Source: Bilabrum cf. latius (lineage: Eukaryota; Bigyra: Bicosoecida; Bigyra; Bicosoecida). Taken from it: DNA of 64,000 bases. The notes under the pieces are model-generated. The model did not search any database. It worked only from the letters and a program-made list of their open reading frames with translations, and was not told the DNA's origin. Position numbers and translations under genes: made by a program. Of the stretch, positions 11,066 through 23,727 are shown in pieces (the first letter of the stretch is position 1; every line of letters starts with the position of its first letter). The stretch spans positions 1,116,001 to 1,180,000 of the forward strand of contig OZ237743.1 of assembly GCA_965178125.1 (NCBI GenBank). Reading direction: 5' to 3'.

Positions 11066-14000
11066 TCAGTCCGTGGCGCCCGTCCCGCCTGTGCCGCCGG
11101 AATCCAGAGCAACGCCAAGCGCCGGCGCCGCACCAACCGTACCGCTCTGGCGGCCCACCTACTCGCTTTCCTCAAGCGGCACAGCCGAGTGATGCCCGTA
11201 TTGCTTTACCTCGCCTTGCTCAGGAGATGGAGGAGCAGGCCATTGCCCGGTCACATGACGCCCATCACGGCCCGGTAATGGTAAACCAGCACCACTAGCA
11301 CCGTGCATGGCGCCTGGCTGCTGGCCCCACACTGCACCAGTGCCCCCACGACTTCCTGCCATTCTACCGACCACGACGGCAGCTCCCACACCGCCTTTGC
11401 CCTTGCCCTTTCCCTTGCCTGCCACCACCTTGCGCGGCCCAAGCACGGCGGCCGCCGCCCGTTCGTCCAACGACTGCGCGAATGACTGCCGGTAGCCCGC
11501 ACTCGTCACACTTCCAACACCGCGCGCCGCGCGCGCCCGCGCAGCCGCGGCGGAAAGCCCTCGTATGCCGGCAGGGGCGCCACCCGCAGGCCGCGGATCG
11601 GTCGCAACTCCCTGGGCCTGGCTCTGGCGCTGGCGACCCGAAGCCTCGTGAACAAGCCCCCCGCTGCTGCTTGCGAAACGACCGGGCGGGTACGCAGCAC
11701 CAGCACTACCACGCAGTGCACCTTGGCCGCTCGCAACTTCCTGCGACTGGACCGACCGATGCAGGCGGGCAATGTGACCGCCACCCACACCAGCTCTTTG
11801 ACCACCCGAGGTCTGCTGCATCCCTTCAACACCATGGTAAACACCCCCCTCTCCAGCTCCAGCTCCAGCCCCAGCCCCAGCCCCGTTGCCACCCTCCGCC
11901 ACAGGCACCAGCCGTATGGCCCTGGAGGATAGCCTCCTTTCAGCCGTGCGGTGCCTGCTGCCGTCGGCCCCCACAGAGGCGCGGCGCCGCTCGTCGCCAG
12001 GAGCAAACCGGAACTGCTCGTCGGAAACCGCCCCTGCACCCGCCCCTGCTCCTGCTCCTGGTCCCGCACCAGCGCCTACCCCCTGCATCTGCACCCCAGA
12101 CCCAGACCCACCCGCTTGCCGCTGTCGCACGGACACGGCTGCCGAGGATGTCGGGGATGGCGACTCGAGGCGGTTGCTGGGGCCTGTGCTTGCCCCACTA
12201 GTCACACCCCCGATCACTCCCAGCCCGACGCTCCCAGAGCCGTCCGAGGCGCCACTGGGAAAGTGCATGCCCCGTCCAGCGCCCGCCCCGAGCCCCGGCC
12301 CACCGGCTCCATGCCTGTAGCCCGCCGGACCCGCCGCACTCGTCACACCACCGGACCCGCTGCCGCCCCTGACTCTCCACGACCCCGACCCCCAGTTCCC
12401 CGAACCGTCCTCCGAGGGAACAGTGAACGGCAGCGACGCCGCCTCCCCCCCGCCGCCCTCCATCCCCACCAAACCAGAAGTGCCGTTCGCGCCGCTCTCG
12501 GCCCCTGGCCCGGACAGCCGGCGCACCTCCTGCCACGGGTGATCGACGCCCCCCGCCCCCGGCGAGGATCCCAGGCTGTGGATCGAGTGTGACGAGTGGT
12601 TATGGTGTGACGATTGCCCTGCGTGGCGGTACAAGCCTCCACCCTGTTCGAGCGATCGCACGAGGTCGCCCTCTTCTCCGCTGGCGCCATCCAACTCATC
12701 CACCTCGTCCTCGTCCTCATCATCGTCATCTTCCATCCCATACCCACCGTGCGCAGAATATACGCGATCACCAAGCCCGGAACTGTCGCCGTCCTCCCCC
12801 TCCCCTTCCAACCCCGAGCCCATGGGCAGGCCGTCGCTGTCCTCCCCGCTGTCGCTCTCAAACAGGTGGCCATCTCCACTGTTCCCCGCTGGTCCACCTG
12901 GCCCCGTTTCCATTCCGAATCCAAATCCGACGGCGGGGCCCTGCGGAAATCCAGACTCGTCCATCCGCATCTGCGCGCCCCCTATCCCCATCCCGTGAAA
13001 CCGCCCGCTGGAATGCACAGTTGGCCCCGCGCCCTCCTGCCCTGACCCATCCTAGTAGAAACCGCTGCGATGGGCCCCCGCCCCAATGCCGCCGGCATCC
13101 ATCATCATGCGAAGCCCGATGGCCCCTTCGATCGGCACCACGGAGTCTCCCACTCCCGCGCGATCGTGCGCTGCACCCTGGCCGGTGCCAGCCCTCCTAT
13201 CTAAGACGGCACCTTCCTACTACTACTCCTCTTCTTCCTCCCCACCATGTATGCTGGACATAGACAGGCGGTCGCTGAGATGCATCACCTCCTGTTCTTC
13301 CTCGCCGGGTGTCATCGGCGCCTGCGCGCTGTCGTGCCATGCACCCGGGCGTGTTGCAGACAGGAGATCCACAGCCATTTCGCCCGACAGGCCCGTGCCG
13401 CGCCGCCCGTGTCCTGCGGAACCTCCTTCGGCGCCGCGCGCCGACAGGGGTGCGATAGTCCCCTCGGGGCGCCAGCCATTTCCGGCTCCGGACTGCGACC
13501 CAGCGGACGAGTGGGAGGGCTCTAGGACTCCTCCACCCCTGCTACTAGTGCGGCGGCCCGCTCTCGCTCTGGCGCTCACCGGCCTCTGCTCGGCAGCCGC
13601 GCCAGATGCGACCATGCTGCGCACCGCGTACGCTGCACCGGCACCATTTCCTCCATGCGCCCCCTCTCGCGCGCCGATCCACCGCTGGGCCGCTGGACGG
13701 ACGGGGGCGGCTTGTTGGCCAGCCCCACGCTAGGAAGCGGACGCCCGCGCGGCCGCACTCGAGGGGGAAAGCGTGGGGGTGATGGCAGAGTCCGAAGGAC
13801 TCAAGGCGCCGGATGACTAGCGGTTCCGCAGGCGCGGCGCCGCGCCGAGCGCGTCCGAGTACCTCCTGCTTCCGCTGCCCCTGCTGCTGCTCCTGCTGCC
13901 GTCTGGGAGCTCTTCCATCCCGGCCGCATTCGGGTGCCCTTGTCCTTGTTCCCTGGACACCGAGGATCCGGTGGACATGCCACGGAGCTTGCCGGACGCC

Positions 14001-16222
14001 ACCGCAGCGGGAGTTGCCAGAGACCCTTGTTCCGCGGCGCTCTTGTGCCCCTCGGCTCCCTCTGCGGAGCTCCACGCCACGGAGCGAGCCTGCGCGGCGC
14101 CGGCTGCCCACTGCGGAACATCGAGCGGCACACTTCCGCCGTCATTCCCGGGACCTGCGCCGTCCGCCCAAGCCAGCGCTGCCTCCCCGCCCCTGCCCCT
14201 GCCCCTACCCCTACCCATGCCCCTGCTCCCGCCCTGCGACGCAGCTGCGTCTGACCCCGAAATGGCAGACACTGGGGTCTCTTCAGAGGCACCCCGCATG
14301 GGCGCCGCGCCGAGACCCGATTGGTTCCGCTCAGAACCCAAGGACGACAGGCCCGACCCCGGCCGGAACCCCCCGTTGTTCCCCGGGGTGCTACCGCTGT
14401 TCCCCAGCGACACGAGCATGGGGGACGCAGGCGAATTTGCCTGCGGAACCGCGCTATTGGCAGCGGCGGAGGGCTAAGGGCCCGGGTGATGGTGCGTGTG
14501 GTGGTGACCCGTGTGGTGGTGACCCGCGGCGATCGGGGGGGATCCGAACCCACCCCCATCCGTGTCGAGCCCGCTGGCGCTACCACCACTCGTCACACCG
14601 TAACGGGCACCACCTGCGGCCACGCGCCCGTGCGGAGCCGTCCCTGTGCCTGTGCCCGCGCCCGCACCCGCGACGCCATTTTGTCCCGAGCCCCCCACCG
14701 CTAGAGCAGCAGGTGGCGCGCCCGTCCTCCCCTTCCGTCGCAGCGACCGAGGGCTCGTCAGCTGCGGCTGCTCCTGCGGAACCGGCGCCGCGGAGGGCGT
14801 CTGGTTCCGCAGCCGCGGTCGCGTGAGGGCGCCTTCCCCGGGGGCCAAGAGGCCGGCCGGGCGAGGCCCGTGACGCCTCCGCGCCCTCGGGCCCGCGTAC
14901 CCCCTTAGGGACGGATCCTCGCCCTCGATTGTTCCCTCGATTGTTCCCTCGATTGTTCCCTCGATTGTCCCCTCCGCATCTATCATTGCCGGCCCTGCGG
15001 CACCACCGACCCTTGCCCCGGTCACGGCAGATGAGTCCCCGTGCACAGAGGCCGGTTCACGGGCGCTGGGCGCTAAAGCTCCCCTTGAGCTGCCATCTGT
15101 GCTTCCCGGTGCTAGTGCGGAACCGCGGCGGCGCCGCGCCGCCTGCTACGCCGCCCGCACCCCGCTGGCGTGCACGCACATGACGAGCGTGATGGAGGAA
15201 GCCTGGGAGAACTGCCCGTCTGCTTCCGTGCCCGCCTCGCTGGCTGTGGTGCCCCCTGAAGGGGACCGGCCTTGGCTGGGCCAGCCCATGGGGGGCTCAG
15301 ACGGGGGCGCGGCGCCGTTGGTTCCGCTAGGGAGGGCTGCACCTGGGGCTGGCTGGGCGATGCCACCACGGGCGTGTGCACCGGATGGTTCAAGCCCCTG
15401 CCCCTGCCTCTGCCCCTGTCCCTGTCCATCGGCATGGGCAGGGTCGGCGAGTCTCGGCGTGAGGCCAACGTGCCTTGCGCCAGTACCGGTGCTGCTGGCG
15501 ACCGAGCCGTGGCGCCGCTGGGGGCCCGGGCTACCGAGGGAGGAGTCCAGGCTCATCGGAGATTGCGCGGCGCCCGCGCTGATTCCGCTAGGCACGAGAC
15601 CACGCTTCCTCGCGGCCCGCAGCTGGGTCTGAGCGAACTCGCGGCGCGTTCTGCTGCGAACGAACGGGGCGGATAGCCACCGTTCTAAGTATGGCAGCGT
15701 TCCAGCGGGCAGGTGCAGTCCTGCTACTCCCAGGACGCGCGCATCCATGACGGCGCGCTTGTCTAGGGCGGCGCGCCAAGCCGAAATGCTCGCGTGCTCG
15801 GCCTCCATGTGCTCCTGCGCCCTTTCTGAGATCCGCTGATATGCACATAGGGCTTTCTAGATTGCAGCTTGCTATAGCGATGCTTGGTCACCGCGAGCCG
15901 CCATCTGCCGGGCGTGCTGAATACGTTCGCTGAATGCTGCTTCGCTTCGCAATGGCCGCCTGGGGGGATCACTCGGAACTCCAGAGCCAGAATATGTAGC
16001 AGCCTATGATTCGTTGCCTTGTTGCATTGCATTAACTCTTGCCGCGCGGGTACGCCTCGCTGCGGCGGCCTCTTTGCCAGCAACGGCAGTCTGTTGCTGC
16101 GCCCTCGCTGTCTTGTCGTATCGTCCACCTGACGCACCACTTGCAGACGAAAACACGCTCCCACGCCTTCGTATTCTTCCTCGTGGTCCAGATTCCATCC
16201 CATCGCCCTTCATCGGCTACAT
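11066..16222 (-). CDS. 1,718-residue low-complexity protein, unknown function
   Basis: With UAG=Gln a single intronless frame runs from ATG 16222 to TGA 11066, crossing about 13 TAG codons, three of them consecutive (13217-13225) directly after a Glu run. Five separate long standard-code ORFs all lie in this same frame, which supports one gene. The first ~250 residues have a more ordered, Ala/Arg/Glu-rich helical look (around ERAQEHMEAEHASISAWRAA); the rest is Gly/Ala/Ser-rich with Asp/Glu patches (near 12700), His-rich patches (12580-12600 and 14480-14520) and a repeated IEGT stretch. Several copies of the 10-mer CTCGTCACAC encode a recurring GVTS tetrapeptide. No domain is recognised. The start could be the second ATG at 16213. 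Confidence 0.7.
14925..14972. repeat. 12-bp tandem repeat, four units
   Basis: Four units of TCGATTGTTCCC, the last with one change. On the minus strand they encode the IEGT repeats of the low-complexity protein. Confidence 0.9.
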
Positions 16223-16391
16223 TTTGCCGAGAATGGGCACGGCAAGCAATCACGCGAAACCGATTTGATGTGACGAGCACATTGCACGAGCAAGTGAAGC
16301 TCGCTTCGTGGGCCGCCCGATGCTATCCTACGAGAAACATCCATCGCTGCACACTGTCGATGCAACATAACACACAATACAAGTTTCGACG

Positions 16392-18377
16392 TCAGTCGCT
16401 CAAGTCGCTCCCGAGGTCATTTTCGAAAGAGTCTTCGCCATAGTCGCCACCTTCCCCGTCCGAAGCACCTGCTCGGTGCTCGCTCATGGCCAAGTCGCCG
16501 CCACCGAGCGACATGCCCTTCCCACCCAAGCTCTGCACCGGATGACTTGCCAATGCATCGGATCCATCGTCGCTAAATTGGCCATGGGCGGCGGCAGGGC
16601 CCGGCCCAGTCGGCTCCTTAGTAGACTGGATCTAACCTTCGCCTGCAAGTGCCAGTGCCGCACCACTGGCACTGGCAGCTGCATCCGCCGGCACGTGCGG
16701 ATCGCTGCCATTGGAGTGCGCTGCACCAGTTTTGATCTCCGGTAGCTGCGATTTTGGCTTGTCTGCTGTTGACCCGGGATTGCTCTCACGTCTAGCATCA
16801 GCAACAGCATCAGCGCCAGCAACAGCATAAGCACCAGCAACAGCATAAGCACCAGCACCAGCGACACCAACAGCACCGGCACCAGCCCCAGCAACAGCAA
16901 CAGCAGTGGCGCATATGTTCCCTGGAGCCACCACAGTTGCGTCCAGGCCCGCTTCTTGAGCCAGCCGGGCGACAGCCTCTGCCCCACCCCCATAATCACT
17001 CGTCACACCAGAGGCATGCTTCCCTCGGCCCAGGGCGAGGAGACAAGCCTCTCCGATGGCAACGAGCCGCGTATCTGCTGCGATGACCTGACGAGCGAGC
17101 GCGAGCCGAGGAGGTTCCGCACCGTGCGCGGCGACAACGGCGCCGGGCGCTTCATCGTGCTCCTCCGCGTCGCTGTCTCCAAGTTTCGATTCGGGTTCGC
17201 TGCTCGGCCTAGGCCGGGCCGGCGCTCTCGTTGGTGACCCCTGCGTGCCTCTCGATTTGCCAACGGCCCACTGCAGCAGCTCGGCTGCAGCTAATACCAA
17301 TACCTTGCCGATGGGCGCCTGTCTGCTCGCAGCGCCACCCCCGACGGATTCGTCCGACGCTGCGATTCCTAATGCTCGTTTCTTATCGCCGTCTTCAGTC
17401 GGTGGACCCGCGAGCACGCACAAACCGGCCACGGCTGCCGCCGCGCTCTCTCTCGCTTCGAAGTGATAGCTCCTGCTGCTGCTTCTGAGCGCCTCCGCAC
17501 CCGTTCTGTAGTCGATCGCACTCGATGTTAAACCAATTCCACTCCTTTGGCTGGCCTGCTCCTATCTCCGTGCCTCTGCTGCTGCAAGTCCGCACGAAGC
17601 AAGTGCTCCGAGAGTGAGCACCGCAACGCTCGCCCTCGCGTCACTGCCATTGGCAGTGCCGAGCCTGCAGCCCAATGCCCAGGCGCACAGCAGAATCCGC
17701 CGTGATGAATGCTCCCAAGTGTTCGAAACGTCATGTACTGGCACGATATGCTCTTCAGTAGAAACCCCGGCGGACCGAACCGGTGCAGCTGCCATGACAT
17801 CCGACACAGAACGCTGGGTGATATGCTTCGCTAGGCGCGCAACGGCAATCGCAGCTTGGATGATCTCCTAATCAAGCCCGCATTCGTCCCGGCAAACGCG
17901 CAAGCCCTCCGAGCTGTCCGAGGCTCGCCACGAGCAAGTCGCAACATTCTCGAGGAGCGCAAAATGGACGACCAACTGATCGTGCGAGACATCCTGGTCC
18001 GTATCGTGGATCTTACGTATCTCCAACACTATCGACCTGAGTGCTGACTGGCAAGACTGCGCTAGCAAGCGCAACAGACGGCCATCTCTCTGAACCGCAC
18101 CAGTGTCACTGAGCAGGACGGCTCGTAAGGCGCGCCACGACCATGCCGTTCGCTCACCTGGCCACCGAGGACCACTCTCTACGCACTGGGCGGATTCCAT
18201 CAGTTGACGCATCACGGGCATGTTTGTGGCTATTTCTTTGCTGCACACGCTACCGCACTCGGCTCCAAGCGCAACGTATTCGATTTCCTGTTCGCCAAGC
18301 TCTTCCTCGCTCTCAACCCAAGCTGCTGTATGCTCTCGCAACCATAGTGCCACGCTGTGTCCAGTTTCAGCGTCCAT
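16392..18377 (-). CDS. hypothetical protein, helical N-terminus and low-complexity C-terminus
   Basis: With UAG=Gln one frame from ATG 18377 to TGA 16392 gives 661 residues and crosses three TAG codons. The frame is open further upstream, but that part overlaps the divergent transporter gene, so the ATG at 18377 is preferred; it leaves 127 bp between the two start codons. The first ~250 residues are Leu/Ala/Ser-rich and look alpha-helical, possibly ARM/HEAT-like, but this is only an impression. The C-terminal half holds Ala/Gly/Val repeats (AVAGAGAYA type, from GCACCAGCAACA-like DNA repeats at 16800-16900) and an acidic end. No family recognised. Confidence 0.6.
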
Positions 18378-18504
18378 ACCAGGCCGAATCGCCGAGTGTT
18401 CGTCGAGTTTGAACGCCGGCGCCGCCGTGGTCGCCGGTTCCGCAGTTCTGGCTCGGCCACCACCGCGAACTGCACTACGATCGTGGCGGCACAAGGTGCC
18501 GCAG
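18378..18504. promoter_or_regulatory. divergent promoter region
   Basis: 127 bp between the proposed starts of the hypothetical gene and the transporter. Its extent depends on both start choices. Confidence 0.3.
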
Positions 18505-20178
18505 ATGCTGGAATCTGACTCCAAATCTGCTGCAGTTGCTCCGTCACTAAACTTGCCGGACTCGGGAGGCAGAGCAATTCCGACTGGACACAAGCATGCA
18601 GCCTCCAGTGACCCAGCAAGCGAAACTGATGAAGGGAGCACTGTCAAGTCCATTGCGTTTGCTGTGGTACTTGCGCTCCTCATTGGGTTGTGGGTGGCCA
18701 TGAGCGAGTTGTTGCAGGGCGTCCAGAGCGAGTACCCGAACCCTTTCGCGATTACATGGGTGATTCACGTCGGCTATTCGCTTATGCTTGCACCGGCAGC
18801 CGTCATGGTGTGGATGCGGAAGAGAAATGAGCAGGCCAGGAGGGACAAATCGGGAATTAGAGATGAACCGGCCACTATCTGGTGGGCACTGGGCCAATAC
18901 AAGGTTCCATTCACTCAAATCCTGTGGTTGACCCTCGCGCTGAACTTTGTCTGTGCCGGTATTGCCTATTTTTGGTACTACAGCCTGCCCAGGACGACTG
19001 TGGCGGCAAATAATGCAATTTATTAGTCTGCGAGCGTATTCGTGTACTTCTTCTCCTTCCTACTGCTGGGCGAGGCGCTCACGCTGCAAAAGGGAGCAGC
19101 GGTTGCGGTCTCGGTCGGCGGCGTGGCTCTCGTCAGCTTCGCCAAGCAGAGCACTGACGACACCGATATCCATCCATCCACGCTGGGCTACATGATGGTG
19201 GTGGTGAGCACATGCCTGTACGCCCTGTACGAGGTCATGTACGCCAGGTATGCTGAGGGCCACGGTGGTCATGAGGAGCAGGGCGAGCACGGAGCAGGTG
19301 CTCCGGGGCCGACCAATCGGCTATCGGACGGGGACCAGAGCGAGGAGCCGCTCCTTTACGACTCGGAGCCGCAATCCGGTGCCGTGGGCAGCGCGGGTAC
19401 CGGCGCGGCCGCCCTTGGTGGTGCACTGGCTGGGGGCACCACGCAGGGCCAGCGACCCGGAGGTAGAGATGGAGGTGGGGGTGGATCCCGGTCACCCATG
19501 TCGCCGTCCCTCCAGCGCACTCCGGAGCTTCTTGCGGAGCCGGCGCCGCGCAGTGCCTGGCGCGCCTCCTCTGCGGAGGAGGTCAAGGAAGAGGAGGAGG
19601 CCGCCGAGGTCTGGCTGCAGCTGGAGCTCTCCTGCATGGTGCTGGGCCTGATCGGCGTATGGTCCGTCCTGTGCCTCTGGCCTTTCTTCTTTATCCTGAA
19701 CGTCTCCAAGGTGGAGCCCTTTCGCTTCCCCTCGGCCGGCGTGCTCGAGATCCTGCTTGGCAACGTCGTGCTCGATTGCGCGTACAACAGCCTGCTCCTG
19801 TTCGGGGTGGCGCTGGCTGGACCACTGGCCATGTCTGTCGGATGCATGCTGGTGGTGCCTGCTAGCATCTTGGCGGACTATTTTATCCACCACACGCTGC
19901 TCACGCCGATGGCCGTTGGCGGCGTGCTACTGATCGTGGCAGGGTTCGTGCTCCTGAAGACTACCCCGGGCTGCCTGAGGTGGATGGGCGCCGCAGTTGG
20001 GTGCATTGATGAAAGTGAAAGCTTGGGCGGTGCTGGGAGGATAGAGGGGCGAGGCAGTAGGGACGGCGTGGGGCGCTCCGACTCGCGCTGGGACGGCCTG
20101 TCGATGGCTGGAGTGGATGACGGCGAGGGGCAGCAGGCGAATGGGGGGACTGCAAGAGTTTTGGAGCCCGCTGTCTGA
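18505..20178 (+). CDS. drug/metabolite transporter superfamily protein (EamA/SLC35-like)
   Basis: Single exon, 557 residues, ATG 18505 to TGA 20178, with one in-frame TAG at 19024-19026 read as Gln in NNAIY[TAG]SASVFVYFFSFLLLGE, a typical helix 4-5 block of this superfamily. About ten membrane segments are visible, starting with SIAFAVVLALLIGLWVAMSE (near 50-70). Between helices 6 and 7 there is a cytosolic-looking insertion of about 120 Gly/Ser/Glu-rich residues (19250-19610). The C-terminal half contains the second EamA-like repeat (GNVVLDCAYNSLLLFGVALAGPLAMS). Substrate cannot be predicted; nucleotide-sugar, thiamine or organic-solute transport are all known in relatives. Confidence 0.85.
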
Positions 20179-20200
20179 TTGATTGTTGTGACATTGTATC

Positions 20201-20557
20201 TTATGGCTACAGATTTTGCAGGTTTAGCTCGGGTTTGAGCGTTTCCCAGCGATTGAAGTCCGGCACGCGCCACTTGACCTTGGGTGACGCAGCGAGCGAG
20301 AACAAACCCAAGATTCTCCATTTTTTGTGTCTCGAAAGTCCCACAATTCTGTCTTGCGGTGAATCCCACCGTGCGTGATCATTAGAGATAAGCAAACAAT
20401 TGTCATGATTTCGTAGAGCTCGTAGGCCAGCGGACTCGCTCTTGCGCTGAACGCGAGAGAGAGTGCTGGGAAGAGGAGCCCAACCTTCAGACGAGCTAAC
20501 ATTGCGAACGATCGCTCGCTCGAAAGCATTGCTACAGAATTTGATAGAATGATCCAT
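20201..20557 (-). CDS. small hypothetical protein
   Basis: ATG 20557 to TAA 20201, 118 residues with one TAG (20207-20209) read as Gln. It is basic and rich in Arg, Ser and Leu, with no recognised domain. It lies tail-to-tail with the transporter, 22 bp apart. Base composition is lower in GC than its neighbours, so it may instead be untranslated or chance. Confidence 0.3.
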
Positions 20558-20843
20558 TTAAAACATATGTGAGTATAGCGGCTGCTTGTATGTCCCCTGT
20601 AGGGGATGAATATCTTGCACGTGCCCGGCGCATATTGGGGGAGAGAGTGACGTCTCAAATGTTTCCCCACTCAATCTCGATCAAATTCAAGTCTTGCGTT
20701 CCTCAGCGTGAAGAATAGAATTGAAATGATAACGAGATCCCAGTGTGTGTGTCGTATGCTACTGTTTGGAGCTGTGTGCGACTCTTGCTGTGATAACTGC
20801 AACCGCATGTCTAGACTCCCCGATTTTGAAACGTGATTCGCAG
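20558..20843. other. intergenic, possible first exon of the HTH gene
   Basis: A candidate exon 1 is ATG 20726 to 20742, donor GTGTGT, splicing in phase to an acceptor ending at 20843. It is very short and the donor is weak, so it is only a suggestion. Nothing else seen here. Confidence 0.25.
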
Positions 20844-23727
20844 TTAGTAGGACAACAAGAGCCCGCAAGCAAACCCAAACAACGCTTCATCGGCGACTGC
20901 ATCGTTGAAGCCCGAAGTGCGCGCATCCTCGAGCTCAGTCTCATCCGATGACACGTGGTCAGACCAAGAGGAATGCCCACCGAGCTTAGGGGACAGCTCG
21001 CAAGGCGTGATATCCGGCCGAATAATTGAACTTGGAAATCAAAGATCAAGTAGAGCGTATCAGAATGCACGGAAAGTCTCGGATTCCACTAGAACTGCCC
21101 GAACGGCAGGTGCCGCGTCAGCAGCATCAACACGCGCCGAGATGGGACCAAGCAGCTATTTCGTCTAGGTTGGCTACAAAGCGCAAGTCCAAGCCGCCCG
21201 AAGTGATCGAACCAAGAGTATGGAAACTTACGGGGTGCTCGATCATGCTGGCTAGCCACTTCAGGTTCTAACCGCTGGCCTCTGCGCCAGGAGCGACTGC
21301 AGCACAACTACTGGTGCGTCGGAGAACCGCAAAACTCAAGTTGAGCAGGGCTTGCAAGCCAGGGAAGAATCTGGCATCAGTCAGTTTAGCGGGTTAAACG
21401 TTTCGCCATCCTGCGTTCACAGCAGCGCGAAAGCGGAAGCACGCTCCGCCAGCAGGTGGGGCGATTCAGCCAACGGAAACAGTGCAGGATTGAACAGTGC
21501 TGCTAGTGGTTCGGTCGCGTCTCTCCATGACCGCAACATTAGCAGCAGCAACGGGCTGCAGCCCCAGTTACCGGTCCATCTCTCCCGCGAGCCTGCAGCC
21601 GCTGCGTTCGACCTCGGGAGCACCCAGGCAGCATCGACAGCGATCCATGCCGGTGCGGGCCCTGTGGCCGGGCATGGGCAATAGGATGAAGCGTGGGAGA
21701 ATTCTGCCGCCACAGTGTCCATCGCAGGTGCTAGCCAAGACGGTGGTATGCTGGGGAGGAGGAACATGTGGGGAGACGCCGGTGCCGATACTGCTGCATC
21801 GCCTGCACTCCACAACCGCCGCCGCCGCCGGTTCAGCAGTGGCAGCACCGACCCCCTGGAGACCGCTAGCGCCAGGGAACACATCCATGGGGAATAGCCA
21901 AGCGAAGTACAGGCCATTCCCCAGGCAGGCCTCCATACCAGCGCACCAGGGAACACTGGCAGGCAGCCGCTGCCCTCGCGGCCCGATCTCGACCTGTTCG
22001 TGGCAGAGCTCCACCGGCATGGGCAGAGCGTGAAGGAGCTGCCCGTGCCGGGGGCAGAGTAGCTTCGACAGGCCGACGATCACATGCGGATCTACCCGCG
22101 CAAGGACGATCCCGGGAGCGACTCCCACCACAACGTCCGTGCCTGGCTGCATTGGTGCAAAGACAGCCTCAAGCTGCCCTTCGCGTTCGTGGCTGCTGCC
22201 GCGCGCGTGTCCAAAGCCATGCTGTCTCAGTTCGTGAACGGCAGGCTCGGCCCCCAGTGCACGGCGGGAAAGAAGCTGCAGGCGCTTCGAGAGGATGGAC
22301 CCAAGCTGCGGCACGTGCTGGCCGGGTACATGGCCATGCGCCGGCGGGGGCCCCGCGCAAACATGTCTGCCGCGACCCTGAAGAGGAGGAGGACAAGGCC
22401 GAGCGCGGACGTGCTGGCCTCTAACGAGCGCAAGCAGCTCCGTGGCAACACGATGGATTTCATCCGGAGCCTAGTGTCGCGCGGGATCAAGCAGAAGCAC
22501 ATCGCCGAGGCGTTGGACCGCAAGCCCACGGTCGTCTCCCTCTTCCTCTCTGGTAGGCTTGGCCTGGCCTCGAACGTGATTGACGACGTCGCGGTACTCA
22601 TGCAGGACCAGAGCCGGCTGGATGCTATCCCCGGGTACACGAAGCCACGGGGTAGCGGCGGCGGTGGTGGTGCTGGCGCAGGCAACAAAGGCGCAGCGGC
22701 CGAGAAGACGAAGGGAAGGAAGAAGGCTGCCAGTGCTGAAGAAGCCAAGGGCAAAGGCAAGCGCAGGGCCACCAGCAAGCAGGCAGGGCGCAAGGACGCG
22801 AAGAGCAAATCACAAAGGAAGACCCCGTCTCGACAGCTATCCGAGAAGAGCAACAAGACAACGCAGCAGCAGCCCACGCTCGCACCCCTGGGCTCGCTGG
22901 CTGCTGCTGCCAGCATGGACTCCATCGGTGCTCCTGGCTGGGCTGATGCAGTAGTGGACCGGGCCATGGCTCGCATGCCCGCCGTCTCTTCAAGTGCTGG
23001 CGCTGGTGCTGCTCATGTACCAGGGGTCCAAATGGGAATGGCGCATATCGGGTGGATGGGGACAGGCGCGTGGGGTGGCAGGATTGACGCGCAAGTGCAG
23101 CATCTGTACGGCCCGCCCTCTCGCCCGCAGTTTGGCTCCGGTGCCAGTACCATGGCGGGGCTGGCAGAGCTGCAGAGCCTCAGGCGGGAATCGCAGCTCC
23201 TCGAGGAGTAGAACAGGCGGCTTGAGCAGGAGATCCGTCTCAAGATGCAGAGGGCAGGCTCTGGCAGCGTGGGGCACAGTGCATACCCCCTGCTGCCTGT
23301 CCCGCTCGTTGGAGGGGCAGCGTGTGCGACGAATGGTCCCATGCAGGTTGGGCCATCGTATTTCTCGTCCCCTTTTGCCACCACCGCCAGCAGCAGCAGC
23401 AGCAGCAGCAGCATTGCCGCAGCTGGTACCTACGTCCCTCACCTGGACAGCTTGCAAGCCAAGCGAAGCGTCTCCACGGACAGCGCGGAAGCGCTCTCGT
23501 CCAGTATTGGGATCGCAGCTTCCAGCGGACTAGCACCAAGCGCCACAGGCGCTCGTGTTGCTCCTTTGCATGAACAGTCGTTCGATCTGGGCGCAAAACG
23601 AAGTCGCGAGGCGCTGGAACCTCTCGCAGGTGCCGCCAGCAGCGCGCCATGGTCTGCCCAGCACGGCGAAAGGATGCTTGACGCGGAGGACGTCCCTGCC
23701 GGGAAACGCAGGCGGGCCGAGGAATGA
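20844..23727 (+). CDS. probable nuclear protein with two tandem lambda-repressor-like HTH repeats
   Basis: From a likely acceptor (ATTCGCAG, ending 20843) one frame runs to TGA 23727, about 960 residues, through eight TAG codons; the first exon is unresolved. Two related segments, at about residues 430-480 (VRAWLHW... KAMLSQFVNGRLG) and 535-585 (MDFIRSLVSRGIKQKHIAEAL ending in VSLFLSGRLG, split by a few residues), look like repeated repressor/XRE-type helix-turn-helix units, each ending in the same GR-LG. They are followed by a Lys/Arg/Ala-rich, histone-H1-like basic region, a Ser run from a CAG-type repeat (near 23393-23414) and a terminal NLS-like GKRRRAEE. A DNA-binding role is inferred from this architecture. 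The N-terminal 400 residues are Ser/Ala/Gly-rich and disordered. Confidence 0.7.

Noticed and set aside
12589-13263. Long plus-strand ORFs through 11300-15700 and 32300-34500
   Set aside because: They are shadows of GC-rich, low-complexity minus-strand genes; the minus frames stay open over 5-9 kb and the plus ones do not.
17868-18701. Upstream start at 18701 for the hypothetical minus gene
   Set aside because: It would overlap about 200 bp of the divergent transporter's coding region; ATG 18377 avoids this.
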